Below, in pieces: positions 23,780 to 33,935 of a stretch of 64,000 bases of DNA. The notes below the pieces were generated by a model. The model ran no database searches. It had not been told where the DNA came from and saw only the letters and a list, made by a program, of their open reading frames with translations. The DNA is from Deinococcus puniceus (GTDB taxonomy: Bacteria; Deinococcota; Deinococci; Deinococcales; Deinococcaceae), in contig NZ_CP011387.1 in NCBI RefSeq assembly GCF_001644565.1, positions 1,410,501-1,474,500 of the forward strand, given 5' to 3'. Each line of letters opens with the position of its first letter. The first letter of the stretch is position 1. The translations under genes and the position numbers were made by a program.

Positions 23780-24625
23780 ATGACCATTGCCATCGTCACC
23801 GACTCGACGAGCGACCTGAACCCGCACCTGTGCGAGCAATACGGCCTCACCAGCGTGCCCCTGTACGTGCTGTTCGACGGCAAGATGCACCGCGACGGCA
23901 TAGACCTGAAGCCCGCCGAACTGTTCGCAGGCCTGAAGGCGGGCAAGAAGACGCCCAGTACGTCGCAGCCCAGCCCCGCCGAGTTTGGCGAGGTGTACCG
24001 CAAGGCGCTGGAAACCGCCGACGAGGTGCTGAGCGTGCATATCAGCGGGCAGTTGTCGGGCACGGTGGGCAGCGCACGCTTGGCCGCGCAGGAATTTGGC
24101 AACAAAGTGACCGTGCTGGACACCAAATCGGTCAGCATGGGCCTCGGGATGCGGGCCATCCGCGCCGCAGAACTCGCGCGTGCGGGCAAGAGCGTACCGG
24201 AAATCGTGGCCGAACTGGAGCGCGTGGGCGCGGTGGCCGACATCCGTTTTACCGTGGATACACTGGATTTTCTGCGGATCAACGGGCGCATCGGCGGCGC
24301 ACAGGCGCTCCTCGGCGGCCTACTGAACATCAAGCCGATTCTGACCGTCAAAGACGGCAAAGTGGAATCCGGCGGACGGGTACGCGGCCACAAAAAGGCC
24401 ATGCAGGACATCATGGATTATGTTCGCAAGTACGTCGCGCAGCACGGCGGGGCACGGGTGTCGTTCATGTGTACGGTGGGCGGCGAGGAGTACATCCGTG
24501 AGGTTCGCGCAGGTCTCAGCGACCTGAAATTCGACGATCTGGGCGACCACACCATCGGCGCAGTGGTGGGCACGCACGCAGGCCCCGGCACGATGGGCGC
24601 GACGCTGGAACCCATCACCGCCTGA
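23780..24625 (+). CDS. DegV family fatty-acid-binding protein
   Basis: From ATG 23780 the product has 281 residues and starts with the family signature [11 protein letters not shown], followed by PLYVLFDG, the TSQPSPAEF loop, HISGQLSGT and the [21 protein letters not shown] segment. DegV/FakB proteins bind a long-chain fatty acid and present it to a FakA kinase; no fakA gene is in view. The start is 6 bases after TACTAT (23768-23773), a leaderless arrangement, so the open frame back to 23726 is not used. Confidence 0.93.
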   Translation: MTIAIVTDSTSDLNPHLCEQYGLTSVPLYVLFDGKMHRDGIDLKPAELFAGLKAGKKTPSTSQPSPAEFGEVYRKALETADEVLSVHISGQLSGTVGSARLAAQEFGNKVTVLDTKSVSMGLGMRAIRAAELARAGKSVPEIVAELERVGAVADIRFTVDTLDFLRINGRIGGAQALLGGLLNIKPILTVKDGKVESGGRVRGHKKAMQDIMDYVRKYVAQHGGARVSFMCTVGGEEYIREVRAGLSDLKFDDLGDHTIGAVVGTHAGPGTMGATLEPITA

Positions 24626-24627
24626 GC

Positions 24628-25773
24628 GTGGGCCGAGCGTCTCTACACCCTCTCGGCTGGGGTGTGCTGCTGGCTGGCCTGTTGGGGGGCTGCCGCACTG
24701 CCCCCAGCTCAGACCAAAACATCAGCCTGAAACGGGTCGTGATTGCCCCGGAAGGCCGGGTGGAATTGGGTGTGTTGCGTTTGCCCAACGGTTGTCTCGA
24801 TACCGCGCCAGTCGTCGCCAAAGCCCCCGCACCGCCCCTGCCCCTCAGCGGGCGCTTGGGCCTGTGGGTGGCCGAAGTCGATCCGGTGACCCTCGCGCCG
24901 ATCCGGGCTGTGGGCACCAATCCAGACAGCCTGTTTCCGCTGGCGAGTACGTACAAACAGGCGGTGCTGTGGGCCGTCCTGAGACAGTTCGATGCCGGAA
25001 CGCTCTCGCCCACCGAACGCTTTAATGTGACGCGCGACAACCAGAGCCTCGGCAACTATCCCTACGACGGCACATCCATCAAAGACCTGTCGCTCCGCAT
25101 GATTCAAAAGAGTGACAACACCGCCACAGACATCCTCCACCGCCGCGTGGGGTTGCAGAACGTGCAGGCGGTGGCCGACGACTTGGGTTTGTGTCATACC
25201 CGCCTGATCTTGCCCACGCGGGATTGGTGGGTGGCCCAATCGGGCCTGTCGGCTACGTTCAACGGCACCACACGTTGGGCCGCCGCACAGGGCGATGACC
25301 GGATCAAGCTGGCCGCCCAGATCGACGCCGACGCCCGCGAGTACCGCGCCGATTATCTTCAGCGCAAGCTCAACGATTATTTTGAAACCCGCTATGACCG
25401 CGACGACGATTTGCGGGTTCATAACCTCAGCACGCCCTATGAATGGGGCACCCTGCTGGCGTCCGAATTCCTGCAACCCGGCCTCTCACCCCGCGCCCAG
25501 AAGTGGCAGCGTGAAGTGATGGCGCAGGGCTTTGGCCGCAGCGCGCTGAACGTGCAACACCGGGGCAATGTGGCGTGGTTTGGCGGCAAAGGCGGCAACG
25601 GCTGGGGCATCCTGACCTACAGCGGCTACGTGCAAACCAAAGACGGGCGGCATCTGGTGTACGCCTTCATGCAGCACGGGGCCGACCAGAGCTACACCAT
25701 GCCCAATACCCGCCGCGCCTTCGCATGGATCAATGCCGGGGTAGACGCAGTGCTGGGGGAAAAGAAGAACTAG
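24628..25773 (+). CDS. Beta-lactamase-fold serine hydrolase lipoprotein
   Basis: The 381-residue protein has a lipobox Cys at residue 22 (LLAGLLGGC). Class A beta-lactamase/DD-peptidase motifs are present: S107-T-Y-K110, S162-D-N164 and K-G-G in [10 protein letters not shown] cannot find the ExxLN motif that supplies the deacylating Glu166 in true class A enzymes, so it is more likely a peptidoglycan-acting or otherwise changed serine hydrolase than a resistance enzyme. The GTG start is three bases behind the degV stop, so the two form an operon. Confidence 0.82.
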   Translation: MGRASLHPLGWGVLLAGLLGGCRTAPSSDQNISLKRVVIAPEGRVELGVLRLPNGCLDTAPVVAKAPAPPLPLSGRLGLWVAEVDPVTLAPIRAVGTNPDSLFPLASTYKQAVLWAVLRQFDAGTLSPTERFNVTRDNQSLGNYPYDGTSIKDLSLRMIQKSDNTATDILHRRVGLQNVQAVADDLGLCHTRLILPTRDWWVAQSGLSATFNGTTRWAAAQGDDRIKLAAQIDADAREYRADYLQRKLNDYFETRYDRDDDLRVHNLSTPYEWGTLLASEFLQPGLSPRAQKWQREVMAQGFGRSALNVQHRGNVAWFGGKGGNGWGILTYSGYVQTKDGRHLVYAFMQHGADQSYTMPNTRRAFAWINAGVDAVLGEKKN

Positions 25774-25806
25774 GCTTAGGGCCGTCTGAGCGAAGTGATT
25801 GCCGCT

Positions 25807-25828
25807 CTTAGACCCTAGACCCTTAGAC
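25807..25828. repeat. TTAGACCC-family repeat
   Basis: CTTAGACCC, TAGACCC and TTAGAC units lie in tandem between the convergent hydrolase and nrnA stops, preceded by GTGATTGCCGCT as at other loci of the family. Confidence 0.7.
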
Positions 25829-26864
25829 TTCCGCCCCTCAGATCGCCCCCGTCCCATCTGCCCGTGCCATCTGCCCGCGCCAACTCCGCCCCAATGGCCG
25901 CGTCCAACTGTGGGCGCACTGCCGCGTAAGGCTCGGCCACCGTCGCGCCTGCTGCGGGCACATGGCCGCCGCCGCCCAACGCCACCGCAATATTCTGGGC
26001 GCTGACTTTGCCGCGAGAACGCAGCGACAGTTTCACGCGCTCGCCAAAATCCTTGACCATCACAGCCAACTCGGCCCCTTCCGAGGCGCGGAGCATGCCC
26101 ACGTAGGATTCCACATCTTCCCAACTGCCTCCGGCCCGCTCTAGCATGGCGTCGTCCACGCGGGCCAGCACCACGCGCCCGCCGTGCAAAAACTCCATCG
26201 TACCCAGTACCTCGCGCAGCAGCAGGTAGTAGGTGCGCGGATTTTGGGCCATTGAATCGTTGATCCAGCCCAAGCGTGCCCCGTGTGCCAGCAGGCGGGC
26301 CGCGCACTCGAAGGTTTCGGGCGTGACGCTGTTGAAGCGGAACGAACCGGTATCGGTATTCAGGCCCAGCATCAGCGGGGTGGCAATCGCTTCTGTCCAC
26401 GTCACGCCCAGCGCGTCTACCACGTCGGCCACCATCATGGCAGCGGCGGGGCGGGCGGGGTCGACCAGCAGGGCGGTGGCCTGCCTGCGGTTGGTGCCGT
26501 GATGATCGATATTGATGACTGGCCCTTCAAATATGCTCAAGTCGGCCCCGGCGACCCGCGCAGGATCGTTGTTGTCCACGTCCAGCACCACCGCCAGCGC
26601 GTCTGCGGGCCAACTTTCCAGCGGGGCGCTCAGTTCGCCCGGCTCAGGCAAAAACGACAGGTAGCGCGGCACGTCCATCGGGGCAACCACCTCTTTGCCG
26701 AGGCTTCTCAGCGCACGCGCCAACCCCAGCACGCTGCCGAGGGCGTCGCCGTCCGGGCCTTCGTGGGCCAGAATGACCACTGGGCCGCTGTGTTCTCGTA
26801 GCAGACGCACAATCGCCGCGACTCCTTCTCTATAACTCGTGTCTCCATTCGCCGGATTGATCAT
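25815..26864 (-). CDS. nrnA: Bifunctional oligoribonuclease/PAP phosphatase NrnA (DHH family)
   Basis: From ATG 26864 the protein has 349 residues. DHH-family metal motifs are clear: HEGPDGDALGS at 34-44, DVDNND near 95-100, DHH at 120-122, and the DHHA1 motif GGGGHVPAAG near the end. It degrades short RNA oligonucleotides and pAp. The 3' end runs into the TTAGACCC repeat, so the last residues are partly repeat-derived. The start is 6 bases after a minus-strand TATACT (26871-26876), leaderless. The frame further upstream to 26936 is not needed. Confidence 0.9.
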   Translation of the reverse strand: MINPANGDTSYREGVAAIVRLLREHSGPVVILAHEGPDGDALGSVLGLARALRSLGKEVVAPMDVPRYLSFLPEPGELSAPLESWPADALAVVLDVDNNDPARVAGADLSIFEGPVINIDHHGTNRRQATALLVDPARPAAAMMVADVVDALGVTWTEAIATPLMLGLNTDTGSFRFNSVTPETFECAARLLAHGARLGWINDSMAQNPRTYYLLLREVLGTMEFLHGGRVVLARVDDAMLERAGGSWEDVESYVGMLRASEGAELAVMVKDFGERVKLSLRSRGKVSAQNIAVALGGGGHVPAAGATVAEPYAAVRPQLDAAIGAELARADGTGRWDGGDLRGGSLRV

Positions 26865-26951
26865 CAGAAAAGTATACGGGTGTGGGGTGAGAGGGCGCAC
26901 TTTGGGGGTGGCCCGCTCGAATGTTGGGCTGTACACGCTATCCTGATCGGT

Positions 26952-27659
26952 GTGCCCGCCCGCCTCAATCTGGCCGCGTTAACTGCCGAAGAACTTCAGG
27001 TTCTTTACGGCGTCAACGGTGCTCAGGCAGTGCTGCCCGATGTCAGCCGGGCGCGGCTGGAAGGCCGAACACTGGCGGGGCCGGAGATTCAGACCACCCT
27101 GACCTTCACGCCCCTGCCCGAGCGTGGGTGGGGAGCCTCGCCCGAGCAGACGCGCACGCTGGCTGCCGAAGACGCTGCCCTGCGCGGGCTGGGGGCACAG
27201 GAGCTGGGGGTGCATTACGCGCCGCTGATCAGTGGGGCGCGGCATCAGCGGGCTTACCTGCTGGAACCCGATACTGCGCTGGCCCTGCGCTGGAGTGAGA
27301 CGCCCGACACCACGCACAGTCCGCACGGGCAGACGCCGCCGCCGTTCGTACAGGCCGTGACTTGGCTCAAAGACCGGGCCAGCGGCGTGGCCTGTGTCCT
27401 CACCACCGCCGCGCCGCAGCCGCCCACGCCGACCCTCAGCGAACAAATCGACCTGCACCGCTGGCCTGACCTGACTGCCGCCGCCCTGCTGGACGCACAC
27501 CGGGCGCATGTGCTGAGGCATGGACGCGGCCAGAAGCTGACCCCCACCGAACACGCCGCCGAGGGCTGGGGCAAAGCGTGGCAAGCGGTGTACGCCCTGA
27601 ACGTGGCCGCGTGGACACGCCGGGGCCTCCTGCTGGACATCGTGCCAGACGAACGGTAG
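26952..27659 (+). CDS. Hypothetical protein
   Basis: I take GTG 26952 as start because TATCCT (26939-26944) lies 7 bases upstream, in the leaderless pattern; an ATG at 26880 is an alternative. The 235-residue product is soluble, Ala/Leu/Thr-rich, with no signal peptide and no motif that I recognise. Codon use matches the surrounding genes. It is divergent from nrnA and followed by the HAD hydrolase gene in the same direction. Confidence 0.6.
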   Translation: MPARLNLAALTAEELQVLYGVNGAQAVLPDVSRARLEGRTLAGPEIQTTLTFTPLPERGWGASPEQTRTLAAEDAALRGLGAQELGVHYAPLISGARHQRAYLLEPDTALALRWSETPDTTHSPHGQTPPPFVQAVTWLKDRASGVACVLTTAAPQPPTPTLSEQIDLHRWPDLTAAALLDAHRAHVLRHGRGQKLTPTEHAAEGWGKAWQAVYALNVAAWTRRGLLLDIVPDER

Positions 27660-27741
27660 AGGGTCTGGGCCGCTGCTGAGTCTGCCCCCTATCTGAACAG
27701 CCCGCCGCCCCTACCGCCCCGGCTGCGGCATAGTGCGGCCC

Positions 27742-28368
27742 ATGACCAATCTCGCTGCTCCCCCCACCCGCCACGTCGCCTTCGATTGGGGCGGCGTCTT
27801 TACCATCGGTACCTTCGATGGCCGCTCCACACAGAACGTCTCTGACCGCAGCGGCGTCAGGGTAGAACGAGTCCGCGAAAGCTACTTCCGGTATGTGCGG
27901 CAGCTTGAAGTCGGCGCGTGGACACTGCCTCAGTTCTGGACGGTGATGCAAGAGGAAACGGGTGTGCAGATGCCGTATGCCGAGTTCGAGGCGCTGTATT
28001 TGGGCAGCATTCTGGACAACCTGCCCATGTACACCAGCCTCGCGGCCCTGTCTGCGGGCGTGCGCGTGGGCTTACTTAGCAACAACTACCCCGTCGTCAG
28101 CGATCATCTGCGCCGCGATCCCCGCTTCGCCCGCTTTGACGCCTTAGTGTTCAGCAACGAATTGGGCCAGAAGAAACCGCACGCCGATTCCTTCGCGGCA
28201 CTGGAAAAAGCCATGCAGCACCCCGCTGGGGCCGTCGCTTTTGTAGACGACGTGCAAGAAAACATAGACGCCGCCAACGCTTACGGCTTTCACGGCATTC
28301 TGTACCATCACGAGCAGCACGCGAAGTTTGAAGCAGAACTGGCGGCGTGGTTGGGCGGCGAAAGCTAG
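27742..28368 (+). CDS. HAD-superfamily hydrolase
   Basis: The 208-residue protein (ATG 27742) shows HAD motifs: motif I FDWGGVF, where the usual second Asp is replaced by Gly, motif II LLSNN, motif III Lys in GQKKPHADSF and motif IV AFVDDVQENIDAA. Loss of the general-acid Asp in motif I resembles haloacid-dehalogenase-type or non-phosphatase members, so phosphatase activity should not be assumed. The cap is the small helical type. Confidence 0.85.
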   Translation: MTNLAAPPTRHVAFDWGGVFTIGTFDGRSTQNVSDRSGVRVERVRESYFRYVRQLEVGAWTLPQFWTVMQEETGVQMPYAEFEALYLGSILDNLPMYTSLAALSAGVRVGLLSNNYPVVSDHLRRDPRFARFDALVFSNELGQKKPHADSFAALEKAMQHPAGAVAFVDDVQENIDAANAYGFHGILYHHEQHAKFEAELAAWLGGES

Positions 28369-28396
28369 AGCTTACCCTTGCGGATTCAACTTTAGT

Positions 28397-28419
28397 GCCA
28401 TCCTTCGGGGCGGTTTTTT
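28397..28419 (+). terminator. Possible terminator behind the HAD gene
   Basis: A CC-TTCG-GG tetraloop hairpin with imperfect outer pairing is followed by TTTTTT. The stem is weak, so the call is tentative. Confidence 0.4.
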
Positions 28420-28470
28420 GGCTCTGACATGAGTAATACAGTTTCTCACGGGTTATGCCATTGATCTTTC

Positions 28471-28485
28471 CTTAGACCCTTAGAC
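28471..28485. repeat. TTAGACCC-family repeat
   Basis: CTTAGACCCTTAGAC between the HAD and isocitrate lyase genes, preceded by ATTGATCTTTC in place of the usual GATTGCCCTTC. Confidence 0.65.
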
Positions 28486-28492
28486 ATCCCTG

Positions 28493-28541
28493 CTGGTGTA
28501 CCTGCCGCACTGGTGTACCTCTGTGCGTCCCAAGTACACCA
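28493..28541 (+). promoter_or_regulatory. Repeated GGTGTAC sites upstream of isocitrate lyase
   Basis: CTGGTGTACCT occurs twice as a direct repeat (28493-28503 and 28510-28520, 17 bases apart) and once inverted as GTACACCA (28534-28541). The block lies about 140 bases before aceA in a 310-base gap without a gene. Such spacing suggests binding of a regulator, perhaps of acetate or fatty-acid use. Confidence 0.45.
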
Positions 28542-28678
28542 CCCCCCAACCCAGTGTGCCCGCCGCACAATGCAGCTATTCAAGACCGGGCCGACGCGCC
28601 CCAGCACCAGCTCAGTTCCCACCTCTCCGGCAACGCAGAGGCAACCTTTTCACACCCCGATTCGCCCAAGGAGCCGCC

Positions 28679-30004
<1,326 letters not shown>

Positions 30005-30022
30005 GCAGCAACGAAAGTAGGG

Positions 30023-30060
30023 GAGTGGGGGAGCCTTGAACGGGCTGCTCCACTCTCTTT
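30023..30060 (+). terminator. Likely terminator of aceA
   Basis: GAGTGGGGGAGCC (30023-30035) pairs with GGCTGCTCCACTC (30043-30055) at 11 of 13 positions, followed by TCTTT. Confidence 0.55.
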
Positions 30061-30100
30061 GGTTGGATGCCCTCGGATGCATGGCGGGCTACCTTGCACC

Positions 30101-30730
30101 ATGTTCGCCCTTCTTCTGGCAATGGCCCTCGCTTTTGCTGCCTCTGCTTCCTCTCCGCAAGCCACTGTCACTTTTCCCGGCATGGCCGCGCAGGTCGTCC
30201 GGGGGCAAGCCAACACTGCCCAGAACGCCGAATATCCTTGGACGCTCCGGCAAACCCTGTATGCACCAACTCAGCAGGCCGCCGCCGTGCGCTTTTGCTG
30301 GAATGCAGTGAAATATACGGGCTGTGAAACCAAGCTGGCATGGGCCGCACAGCCTGTGCTGACCCTGCCCAAAGGCGATGTGAGCCAACTGCTCTGGACT
30401 ACGGACGGGAAATATCTGATCGGAGCCGGGGCCAATACGCTTCGGCTGTGGAATCTGGTGGGCGGCGTCAGAACGGCGGCGACTCCGGTGGTGGGGTCAG
30501 TGGTGCAGCGGCTTTGGCTGGCCCAGAGTCGTTCGGGCAAAGCTGATTTGTGCGTATCGGTGGGCCGTATGCTTCCTGTAAATGGTGTTTACCGCACCAC
30601 CATGACGACTCTTCGCTACGCCCTGCCAACGCTCAAGGTGCTGACCGTGACAACACTGCCGCACATTCCAAGCCAGCAAAAAGCGAAAGAGGCGGAATGC
30701 CGCCCCCTTTCGTCGTCCGATTTGAATTAA
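30101..30730 (+). CDS. Secreted propeller-like hypothetical protein
   Basis: Starting at ATG 30101, the 209-residue product has a clear signal peptide (FALLLAMALAFAASASS). Two segments (SQLLWTTDGKYLIGAGANTLRLW and the following blade) look like WD40/YVTN propeller strands, and there is one likely disulphide pair (FCWNAVKYTGC). Its style is similar to the truncated protein at the start of the window. The function is unknown. Confidence 0.6.
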   Translation: MFALLLAMALAFAASASSPQATVTFPGMAAQVVRGQANTAQNAEYPWTLRQTLYAPTQQAAAVRFCWNAVKYTGCETKLAWAAQPVLTLPKGDVSQLLWTTDGKYLIGAGANTLRLWNLVGGVRTAATPVVGSVVQRLWLAQSRSGKADLCVSVGRMLPVNGVYRTTMTTLRYALPTLKVLTVTTLPHIPSQQKAKEAECRPLSSSDLN

Positions 30731-30734
30731 TCGC

Positions 30735-31211
30735 CTACTCCGTCCCCACTCCATGCCCGTCGTCCCTTTGCTCTAGCCGAAAGCCGTTGGGCAAAAAGTC
30801 GCGCACGAGGCCGCTGACGATGTCGCCGTGCGGGTTCACGCACACGATCCGGGCGTCGGGGCTAAATTCGTACAACACCTGACGGCAGGCTCCGCAGGGG
30901 CTGGCAGGCGGCGTGGCTTCCGAGTACACCACGATGTCGATAAAGTCGCGCCCGCCCGCCGTCGCCATCGCCTGAATCGAGCTTTGTTCGGCGCAGCGGC
31001 CTAAGCCGTAGCTCGCGTTTTCGACGTTTGCGCCCCGGTACACTTGCCCGTCTGCAGTTCTCAGGGCCGCGCCGACTCGGAATTTGCTGTAGGGCGCGTA
31101 GGCTTTGGCAAACGCGGCCTGTGCACCTGCCAAGAGTTCGGCGTCGGGCGTGATGCCGAGGCGGTCACTGGACAGGTCTGGGGTTCGGGCGGCCAAATTG
31201 ACGTCACTCAC
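30735..31211 (-). CDS. cdd: Cytidine deaminase
   Basis: The 158-residue enzyme converts cytidine to uridine. Zinc ligands are Cys73 in the CAE motif (with the catalytic Glu75) and Cys106/Cys109 in PCGACRQ, as in the tetrameric Bacillus-type enzyme. GTG 31211 is chosen because GAGGAG lies 7 bases upstream. It overlaps the stop of the CBS-domain gene by eight bases. An N-terminal extension of about 20 residues precedes the usual domain start. Confidence 0.94.
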   Translation of the reverse strand: MSDVNLAARTPDLSSDRLGITPDAELLAGAQAAFAKAYAPYSKFRVGAALRTADGQVYRGANVENASYGLGRCAEQSSIQAMATAGGRDFIDIVVYSEATPPASPCGACRQVLYEFSPDARIVCVNPHGDIVSGLVRDFLPNGFRLEQRDDGHGVGTE

Positions 31212-32544
31212 GCACAGTCTCCTCAAGAGCTTCGGGCAGGGTTTCCTCGGTGGCCCGCTCTACACGCACACGTACCACGCGGCGTTGGTCGGCTTCTTCT
31301 ACAGTAAAGGCCCAGCCCTCATGCACGAAGCTCTGGCCCACTTCCGGAATATCACCAAAGTGGTTGGTCATGAAGCCCGACAGGGTGTCGTATTCGCCCT
31401 CGCCGTCCTCCAAGTTGCTGCCCAGCCGTTCCTCGGCCTCGCCTACAGTCAGGCTGGCGTCCATCAGGTACACGCCCTCCGCGATGACTTCCACCATCGG
31501 CAGTTCGTCTTCGTCGGTCTCGTCGTAGATTTCGCCCACGATTTCTTCCAGCGCGTCTTCCAGCGTCACCAAGCCCGAGGTGCCGCCGAATTCGTTCACT
31601 ACGATGCTCAGGTGACTTTTCTTGTCGCGCATCTTGGCCAGCAAATCCTTGATTTTCATGCCTTCGGGCACGAAATACACGGGGCGCATCACGTCGGCAA
31701 TCACGGTGTCGTCCAGCGCGTCGAGGTGGCGCAGCATATCGCTGGTATGCACGATGCCCACGATGTTGTCGGCCATATCGTGAAAGACCGGAACCCGCGA
31801 ATAGCCGTGTTCGGTGTTCAGTTCCAGCAGCCTCCGCAGCGGAGAAGCGCCGTCCACGGCCACCATGTCGTTGCGCGGCGTCATGATCTCGCGCACGGTG
31901 GTATCCGACAGGTCGAACACGTTGTACACGAGTTCCTTCTCGTCCTCTTCCAGTACGCCTTCCTGACTGGAGGCACTCACGATCATGCGAATTTCTTCTT
32001 CGCTGTGGGCGCTGTGGTGTCCGGTGACGCCGCGCAGGCCAAACAGCCGGACAACGGCGTTGCCCAGCGCGTTCAGGCCACGAATGGCCCACTTGAACAC
32101 GAAGGTGAAGGCCAACAGGGGCCGCGTGACCATCAGGGCCACCTGTTCGCTGCGCTGCAACGCCCACGTCTTGGGGGCCAGCTCACCAAAAACGATATGC
32201 AGCACGGTGCTGACCGCAAACGCCAAGCCGAACGAAATGGCCGTAATTTGCCCTTCGGACAGCGAGCGGCCTTCCAGCAGCGGGCTGATCAGGTGTTCTA
32301 TGGCGGGTTCGGCCACAAAACCGATGCTCAGCGACGCCATCGTGATGCCGAGTTGCGTGGCGGCGATATACAGGTCGAGGCTTTTGAGGGCCTTCTGGGT
32401 GGCGCGGGCCACCGTATTGCCTTCTTCTGCAAGCTGATCTATGCGGGTACGCCGGACGGCCACCAGCGAAAACTCTGCGGCCACAAAAAAGCCGTTGATC
32501 AGCACGAGTACGAACAGGGCCAACAGGCCAAGAATGTCATTCAT
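31204..32544 (-). CDS. CNNM/CorC-type transporter with CBS pair (hemolysin family)
   Basis: The protein has 446 residues from ATG 32544. An N-terminal DUF21 domain with about four membrane segments (ILGLLALFVLVLINGFFVAAE at the start) is followed by two CBS domains (VREIMTPRNDMVAV and IADVMRPVYFVPEG) and a C-terminal CorC/HlyC domain. Members export Mg or other divalent cations; the hemolysin name is historical. It sits between dgkA and cdd in the phoH-ybeY-dgkA-cdd cluster and has its own leader with a terminator, so it may be regulated by attenuation. Confidence 0.9.
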   Translation of the reverse strand: MNDILGLLALFVLVLINGFFVAAEFSLVAVRRTRIDQLAEEGNTVARATQKALKSLDLYIAATQLGITMASLSIGFVAEPAIEHLISPLLEGRSLSEGQITAISFGLAFAVSTVLHIVFGELAPKTWALQRSEQVALMVTRPLLAFTFVFKWAIRGLNALGNAVVRLFGLRGVTGHHSAHSEEEIRMIVSASSQEGVLEEDEKELVYNVFDLSDTTVREIMTPRNDMVAVDGASPLRRLLELNTEHGYSRVPVFHDMADNIVGIVHTSDMLRHLDALDDTVIADVMRPVYFVPEGMKIKDLLAKMRDKKSHLSIVVNEFGGTSGLVTLEDALEEIVGEIYDETDEDELPMVEVIAEGVYLMDASLTVGEAEERLGSNLEDGEGEYDTLSGFMTNHFGDIPEVGQSFVHEGWAFTVEEADQRRVVRVRVERATEETLPEALEETVRE

Positions 32545-32975
32545 GAATGGGCGCGCTCCATGCCGCGCCCCGGCGTTCCGCAAGGCACATGCTGCCCGCT
32601 GCTGTGGCTTGGGCCGGAATCGGCCTGCCAACCCGCAGCGTCGGACGCCGGAAAGGGTCTTCGGGTGACTGTCCTGTCACTTGGTCATACTTGATACTGC
32701 TGGGCCACAGCAAAAAACCCGCCCTGAGGCGGAGTTCACCGGGCGTGGATTCAGAGCCAGAACTCGGAGGCTCCATAGCAGACCGGACTATAGCACGCGC
32801 CCCGGCTGGTCAGAACCGCAGGATTGACAACGTCTTAAGGTTGAGATTATGGAGATGAATTTGCCGGGAGGCCCGACCTGTACTGTGTTTTCAGGGCTTT
32901 CCCCTTTGTTGGAAAAAGAGATCAAACAGCCACTCCGCCCCTCCGACAATCCAAACGCCACGGCCCATACGCAAC
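32545..32975. other. Long gap between dgkA and the CBS transporter gene
   Basis: The 431 bases contain no supported gene. Apart from the promoter and terminator, the part 32545-32700 is GC-rich and would form a leader of about 170 bases. The part 32800-32975 shows nothing clear. Confidence 0.4.
32709..32792 (-). promoter_or_regulatory. Promoter, short leader and intrinsic terminator upstream of the CBS transporter
   Basis: On the minus strand an extended -10 (TG-C-TATAGT, hexamer at 32787-32792) starts a transcript near 32780. About 50 bases on, a CCGCC/GGCGG stem with TCAG loop (32719-32732) is followed by six T (32712-32717 on the plus strand are A). The coding start is 168 bases further. 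This looks like an attenuator or a small RNA. It could also end the transcript coming from dgkA. Confidence 0.5.
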
Positions 32976-33350
32976 CTAGAACAGTTGCCACAGCGCAGGC
33001 CCCAGCACCACTAGCCCCACCAGAGCAGCCCCGATACTGGCCACCAACACGGCGGCTGCGGCGGCATCTTTGGCTACTTTTGCCAGCGGGTGAACCTCTG
33101 GGCTGGCCAGATCCACCACCGCTTCCACCGCCGTATTCAGGAGTTCCAGCGACAGCACCAGCGCGCAACACAGCAAGATGGGGGGCAGCGGCACGCGCAA
33201 CGCCAGCGCGAGAGCCAGAGCCACTGCCCCCGCCCAGACCTCGATTCTGAAATTGGCCTGCGAGCGGTACACCTGCCGCACCCCGGCCCATGCAAAGCCC
33301 GCCGAACGCCACCAGCGGCGCAGATTCAGGGCCGAGCCGTCTGAACGCAT
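32976..33350 (-). CDS. dgkA: Diacylglycerol/undecaprenol kinase
   Basis: The small 124-residue membrane protein has three membrane helices and the family motif ELLNTAVEAVVDL followed by KDAAAAAVL. It phosphorylates diacylglycerol or undecaprenol. In Gram-positive-type gene clusters it lies between ybeY and cdd, as here. The gene starts 10 bases behind ybeY. Confidence 0.92.
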   Translation of the reverse strand: MRSDGSALNLRRWWRSAGFAWAGVRQVYRSQANFRIEVWAGAVALALALALRVPLPPILLCCALVLSLELLNTAVEAVVDLASPEVHPLAKVAKDAAAAAVLVASIGAALVGLVVLGPALWQLF

Positions 33351-33359
33351 GCGCCCCGC

Positions 33360-33839
33360 CTAGATCCCGTCGGGGAGGGCTGCGCGGGCGGCGTCCCAAG
33401 CGCCGTGAAACACCGTCCACTCTGGCCCCGCCGCGCCTTCCTCGAAGCCCAGCCCATCGGCGTGTGGGTGGTCATGGCCCACCAGATGCGTCATGCCGTG
33501 ACTGGCCAGCAGCGCCACTTCCCGTGTCAGCGAATGCCCCCGCGCCTCTGCCTGCCGCCCCGCCGTATCCAGACTGATGATGATGTCGCCCAAAATGGGG
33601 GGGACAAACGGATCGCCGGGTTCCCACGCGGGAAAACTCAGCACGTCGGTGGCCGCGTCCTCGCCCCAATGCTCCAGCTTCAGCGCCCGGATGGCCCGGT
33701 CACCCACCAGCACCACCGTCACTTCCCGCTCCTGCACCCCAAAATGCGCCATGACCGCTTCCAGCGAGGCCCGCAGCGCCGGACGCAGGCCCGCAGGCGG
33801 CTTTTTCTGAACGATCAGGTCGATCACATGGGGGAGCAT
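33360..33839 (-). CDS. ybeY: Endoribonuclease YbeY (16S rRNA maturation)
   Basis: The 159-residue metalloprotein has the zinc motif H114-G-M-T-H118-L-V-G-H-D-H124, and the upstream Arg/Ser pocket (DVLSFPAWEPG). It takes part in 16S rRNA 3' end maturation and ribosome quality control. The neighbours phoH and dgkA support the assignment. Confidence 0.95.
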   Translation of the reverse strand: MLPHVIDLIVQKKPPAGLRPALRASLEAVMAHFGVQEREVTVVLVGDRAIRALKLEHWGEDAATDVLSFPAWEPGDPFVPPILGDIIISLDTAGRQAEARGHSLTREVALLASHGMTHLVGHDHPHADGLGFEEGAAGPEWTVFHGAWDAARAALPDGI

Positions 33840-33885
33840 AGCAAGGTTGGGGTGCGGCGAGCGTTCTCCGGGTGCGGTGGCTAGG

Positions 33886-33909
33886 AGTCTCAGGGTCTAT
33901 GGTCTAGGG
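33886..33909. repeat. TTAGACCC-family repeat (diverged)
   Basis: On the minus strand CCCTAGACC, ATAGACCCT and GAGACT units follow CAACTGCCCTTC, a variant of the GATTGCCCTTC lead seen at the other loci. Confidence 0.55.
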
Positions 33910-33935
33910 AAGGGCAGTTGCTCCTTTTGCAGATA

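Noticed and set aside
24628..25773. Beta-lactamase resistance gene
   Set aside because: The deacylating Glu motif is not seen and the protein is longer than class A enzymes; called a serine hydrolase instead.
31105..32694. 529-residue plus-strand frame over the CBS transporter
   Set aside because: His/Gln-rich shadow of the well-supported minus-strand gene.
32709..32792. tRNA or known riboswitch in the leader of the CBS transporter
   Set aside because: No cloverleaf, TTCGA arm or known metal-riboswitch core could be made from the sequence.
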